64,000 nucleotides of DNA, from contig NC_016751.1 of assembly GCF_000255135.1 (NCBI RefSeq), positions 1,240,001 to 1,304,000 of the forward strand, read 5' to 3'. The stretch is from Marinitoga piezophila KA3 (GTDB lineage Bacteria > Thermotogota > Thermotogae > Petrotogales > Petrotogaceae). Of this stretch, positions 61,797 to 64,000 are shown in pieces (the stretch's first letter is position 1; each line of letters opens with the position of its first letter). Position numbers and translations under genes: made by a program. A model generated the notes under the pieces. It had not been told where the DNA came from. It saw only the letters and a program-made list of their open reading frames with translations, and searched no databases.

Positions 61797-62768
61797 ATGG
61801 AAGAAAAAAAAGTTTCAATTATAATTCCTGTTTTAAATGAAGAAAAACATATAGAAAAATGTATTGATTCATTGATTAATAATGATTATGAAAATAAGGA
61901 AATTATTGTTGTGGATGGAATGAGTGAGGATAGAACTCGTGATATTTTAAGAAAATATGAGAATATCAGGATTATTGATAATCCTGATAAGACAACTCCT
62001 ATTGCTTTAAATATTGGTTTGAAAAATGCAACTGGTGATTATATAATGATTGCCGGAGCACATACTACTTATTCTAAAAATTATATTTCAGCTTGTGTTA
62101 GACGACTTGATGAAGATAAATGTGATGTTGCTGGAGGAAAGATGGTAACTATTCAGGGAAAAGATACACCTGTAGCGAAAGCTATTTCTATAGTTTTATC
62201 TCATCCGTTTGGAATTGGAGGGGCAAAGTATAGATTGGAAAGCGATAAAGAAGAGTATGTTGATACTGTTGCATACGGTGTTTATAAGCGAGAAGTTTTT
62301 GAAAAATTGGGAGGTTTTGTTGAAAAGCTCAGAAGAAATCAGGATATTGAGATGAATTTAAGAATTAAAAATGCAGGATTCAGGATAATGCTGGTTCCTG
62401 AAGCAGAAGCTTATTATTATGCTAGAGATAATTTTAAGGATTTGTGGAAGAATAATTTTAATAATGGGTTATGGGTAATTTTAAGTACTCATTATGCAAG
62501 AAAGGCTTTTTCTTTAAGACATCTTGTGCCTTTGTTTTTTGTGTTATTTTTGGTTTTAGGTGGTGTTTTTTCTATTTTTTATCCTATTGTGAGAATTCCT
62601 TATTTTTCAATTTTAGGGCTTTATTTGATTTTGAGTTTGTATTTTTCTTTTGATATTTCGAGAAAAAATAAGGATTTTAAGTTGTTTTTCCCAACGTTAT
62701 TTTCTTTCTGGACTTTACATGTTTCATATGGTTTAGGTTCATTATATGGATTATTTATTATATTATGA
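61797..62768 (+). CDS. Glycosyltransferase family 2, ExoA-like
   Basis: 323 residues: SIIIPVLNEEKHIEKCIDSLINNDY, EIIVVDGMSEDRTRDIL, NPDKTTPIALNIGLKNATGDYIMIAGAHTTY (DxD-like GAH variant), VAYGVYKREVFEKLGGF, and LRRNQDIEMNLRIKNAGFRIML, followed by three to four C-terminal membrane helices (about 240-320). It resembles ExoA, a membrane-anchored succinoglycan glucosyltransferase. It is the last gene of locus B, before a bidirectional terminator. Confidence 0.9.
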   Translation: MEEKKVSIIIPVLNEEKHIEKCIDSLINNDYENKEIIVVDGMSEDRTRDILRKYENIRIIDNPDKTTPIALNIGLKNATGDYIMIAGAHTTYSKNYISACVRRLDEDKCDVAGGKMVTIQGKDTPVAKAISIVLSHPFGIGGAKYRLESDKEEYVDTVAYGVYKREVFEKLGGFVEKLRRNQDIEMNLRIKNAGFRIMLVPEAEAYYYARDNFKDLWKNNFNNGLWVILSTHYARKAFSLRHLVPLFFVLFLVLGGVFSIFYPIVRIPYFSILGLYLILSLYFSFDISRKNKDFKLFFPTLFSFWTLHVSYGLGSLYGLFIIL

Positions 62769-62794
62769 AAAAAGCTCCCTTTTTGGGAGCTTTT
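62768..62794. terminator. Bidirectional terminator between locus B and galE
   Basis: AAAAAAGCTCCC (62768-62779), a TTTTT loop (62780-62784) and GGGAGCTTTT (62785-62794) pair through the stem. A-runs on one side and T-runs on the other suit termination from both the plus-strand locus B and the minus-strand galE. Confidence 0.9.
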
Positions 62795-62797
62795 GTT

Positions 62798-63811
62798 TTA
62801 ATCTTCATATCCATTTGGATTTTTCTTTTGCCAATTCCATGAGTCTTTACACATGTCGTATAAATCTTTTTCTGCTTTCCAGCCTAATTCTTTTAATGCC
62901 TTTGTAGGGTCTGCATATATTTTATCTACATCTCCAGGTCTTCTATCAACTATCTCATATGGAATTTTAACCCCACTTGCTTTTTCAAATGCTTTTACTA
63001 CATCTAAAACGCTATATCCTGTTCCTGTTCCGAGGTTATATATTTTTACTCCTGTGGTTTCCATTATTTTTTCAAGTGCTTTTATATGTCCTTTTACTAA
63101 ATCTACAACATGGATATAATCTCTTACGCCTGTACCATCATGTGTATCGTAATCATTTCCAAATACATATAATTTTTCTCTTTTTCCAACGGCAACTTGA
63201 GTGATATATGGCATTAGATTATTTGGTATTCCGTTTGGATCTTCACCGATCATTCCGCTTTCATGTGCTCCTATTGGGTTGAAGTATCTTAATAATGATA
63301 TGCTCCAATTTTTGTCTGAGATATATAAATCTTTTAATATTTCTTCTATGAATAATTTTGTTCTTCCATATGGATTTGTTGCTCCAGTTGGAAAGTCTTC
63401 TGTTATTGGAACCTTATGTGGGTTTCCATATACTGTTGCTGATGAGCTGAATACTATTTTTTTTACATTTTTTTCTTTCATTACTTCTAAAAGATTAAGA
63501 GTGCCTGTGATGTTATTGTGATAATATAATAATGGTTTTTCCACTGATTCACCAACTGCTTTTAAACCTGCAAAATGTATAACCGCTTCTATTTCATTTT
63601 CGTCGAAAATTTCTTTTATTTTATTTTTGTCCAACAAATCTGCTTCATAGAATTTGAAATCTTTTCCTGTTATTTCTTTTATTCTTTTTAAAACTGCAGG
63701 TTTGCTATTTGAAAAATTATCCAGTACAATTATTTCATATCCGGCATTTAAGAATTCAATACATGCATGACTTCCTATATATCCAGTTCCGCCTGTTATG
63801 AGTATTGACAT
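62798..63811 (-). CDS. galE: UDP-glucose 4-epimerase
   Basis: NAD-dependent interconversion of UDP-glucose and UDP-galactose (and often the GlcNAc forms). The 337-residue protein begins [35 protein letters not shown], has [34 protein letters not shown], catalytic SSSATVYG and [13 protein letters not shown] (Tyr-x3-Lys), and [29 protein letters not shown], unmistakable for GalE. It has its own extended -10 promoter and faces locus B, sharing the terminator. It can supply UDP-Gal or UDP-GalNAc to the polysaccharide loci. Confidence 0.96.
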   Translation of the reverse strand: MSILITGGTGYIGSHACIEFLNAGYEIIVLDNFSNSKPAVLKRIKEITGKDFKFYEADLLDKNKIKEIFDENEIEAVIHFAGLKAVGESVEKPLLYYHNNITGTLNLLEVMKEKNVKKIVFSSSATVYGNPHKVPITEDFPTGATNPYGRTKLFIEEILKDLYISDKNWSISLLRYFNPIGAHESGMIGEDPNGIPNNLMPYITQVAVGKREKLYVFGNDYDTHDGTGVRDYIHVVDLVKGHIKALEKIMETTGVKIYNLGTGTGYSVLDVVKAFEKASGVKIPYEIVDRRPGDVDKIYADPTKALKELGWKAEKDLYDMCKDSWNWQKKNPNGYED

Positions 63812-63842
63812 TTTTTCACTCTCCTTTTTAATTTTTCAATAT

Positions 63843-63851
63843 ATTATATCA
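63843..63851 (-). promoter_or_regulatory. Extended -10 promoter of galE
   Basis: On the minus strand TGaTATAAT reads from 63851 to 63843, about 32 bases before the ATG, with AGGAGAG before the start codon. No good -35 hexamer. Confidence 0.5.
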
Positions 63852-63877
63852 TAATTTTATTTTTCCCGGGTAAATTA

Positions 63878-63886
63878 TGGTATAAT
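63878..63886 (+). promoter_or_regulatory. Extended -10 promoter of the prepilin-like gene
   Basis: TGgTATAAT, about 35 bases before the start codon and back-to-back with the galE promoter. CCCGGG, a 6-base palindrome at 63865-63870, lies between the two. Confidence 0.5.
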
Positions 63887-63920
63887 TATAATTGAATTTG
63901 TAACAAAGGGGGAGATGGAT

Positions 63921-64000
63921 TTGGCGTTTAAGAAGCATGATGGTTTTAGTCTTTATGAGGTTTTAATTGTACTTGCTGTTATTGCTATTATTGGCGCTTT
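63921..64000 (+). CDS. Type IV prepilin-like protein (partial, N-terminus only)
   Basis: The window ends after about 26 codons, read as MAFKKHDGFSLYEVLIVLAVIAIIGA. This is a classical type III signal: short basic leader, Gly before the cleavage site, then F, E at position +5 and a hydrophobic helix, as in type IV pilins and pseudopilins. TTG at 63921 is preferred because GGGGGAG sits 6 bases upstream; ATG 63915 abuts that site. Pilin or pseudopilin cannot be told without the rest. Confidence 0.85.
   Translation, partial: MAFKKHDGFSLYEVLIVLAVIAIIGA

Overview
This AT-rich window (roughly 70% A+T by eye) looks like the chromosome of a member of the Thermotogota, most like Marinitoga or Petrotoga. 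That assignment is an inference from gene content and style: a CIRCE-controlled hrcA-grpE-dnaJ operon, a MurE with a DDP rather than DNPR specificity motif, class II (GlpX) fructose bisphosphatase, an M18 aminopeptidase, heavy use of ATA/AGA codons and several TTG starts. No rRNA, tRNA or CRISPR array was seen.

Region 1 (1-15.1 kb) is mostly housekeeping. On the minus strand lie hrcA, grpE, dnaJ and a YitT-like membrane protein that runs off the window. Diverging from them is a short piece of the cell-wall cluster (murE, murF, mraY), followed by a type II toxin-antitoxin pair with a clear promoter and operator. On the minus strand come a sensor histidine kinase, a SAM hydroxide adenosyltransferase and glpX. 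An M18 aminopeptidase and two unrecognised small proteins follow on the plus strand. Two copies of a 194-bp palindromic repeat sit in this region, one inside the heat-shock operon and one nested within another palindromic element.

Region 2 (15.1-36.7 kb) is polysaccharide locus A. It opens with a Wzz/BY-kinase fusion that has a nine-tyrosine tail, a PHP-type phosphatase (CpsB/YwqE), and a second Wzz protein whose kinase-like domain has lost its P-loop. Then come an initiating phosphoglycosyltransferase, glycosyltransferases, an EpsG-like polymerase and a flippase. The locus makes two nucleotide sugars: GDP-L-fucose (gmd, fcl, with a GT11 fucosyltransferase) and GDP-D-glycero-D-manno-heptose (hddA, gmhA and an hddC-gmhB fusion). 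Two IS3-family remnants are embedded in it, and one has apparently cut off the end of the gmhB domain.

Region 3 (36.7-38.3 kb) is a small minus-strand island of four short genes, including DUF1659 and DUF2922 proteins.

Region 4 (38.3-62.8 kb) is polysaccharide locus B, with its own initiating transferase, polymerase, flippase and kinase-dead Wzz. It also has a LegB/LegC/PglD set for a 2,4-diamino-6-deoxy sugar, a WecB-like epimerase, and unusual decoration enzymes: two asparagine-synthetase-like proteins without the glutaminase cysteine, a FemAB/GNAT-like protein, a NodB-like deacetylase and a CapA-like protein. No second complete kinase or phosphatase is visible, so the pair in locus A may serve both loci (inference).

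Region 5 (62.8-64 kb) holds galE on the minus strand and, divergently, the start of a type IV prepilin-like gene cut by the window end.
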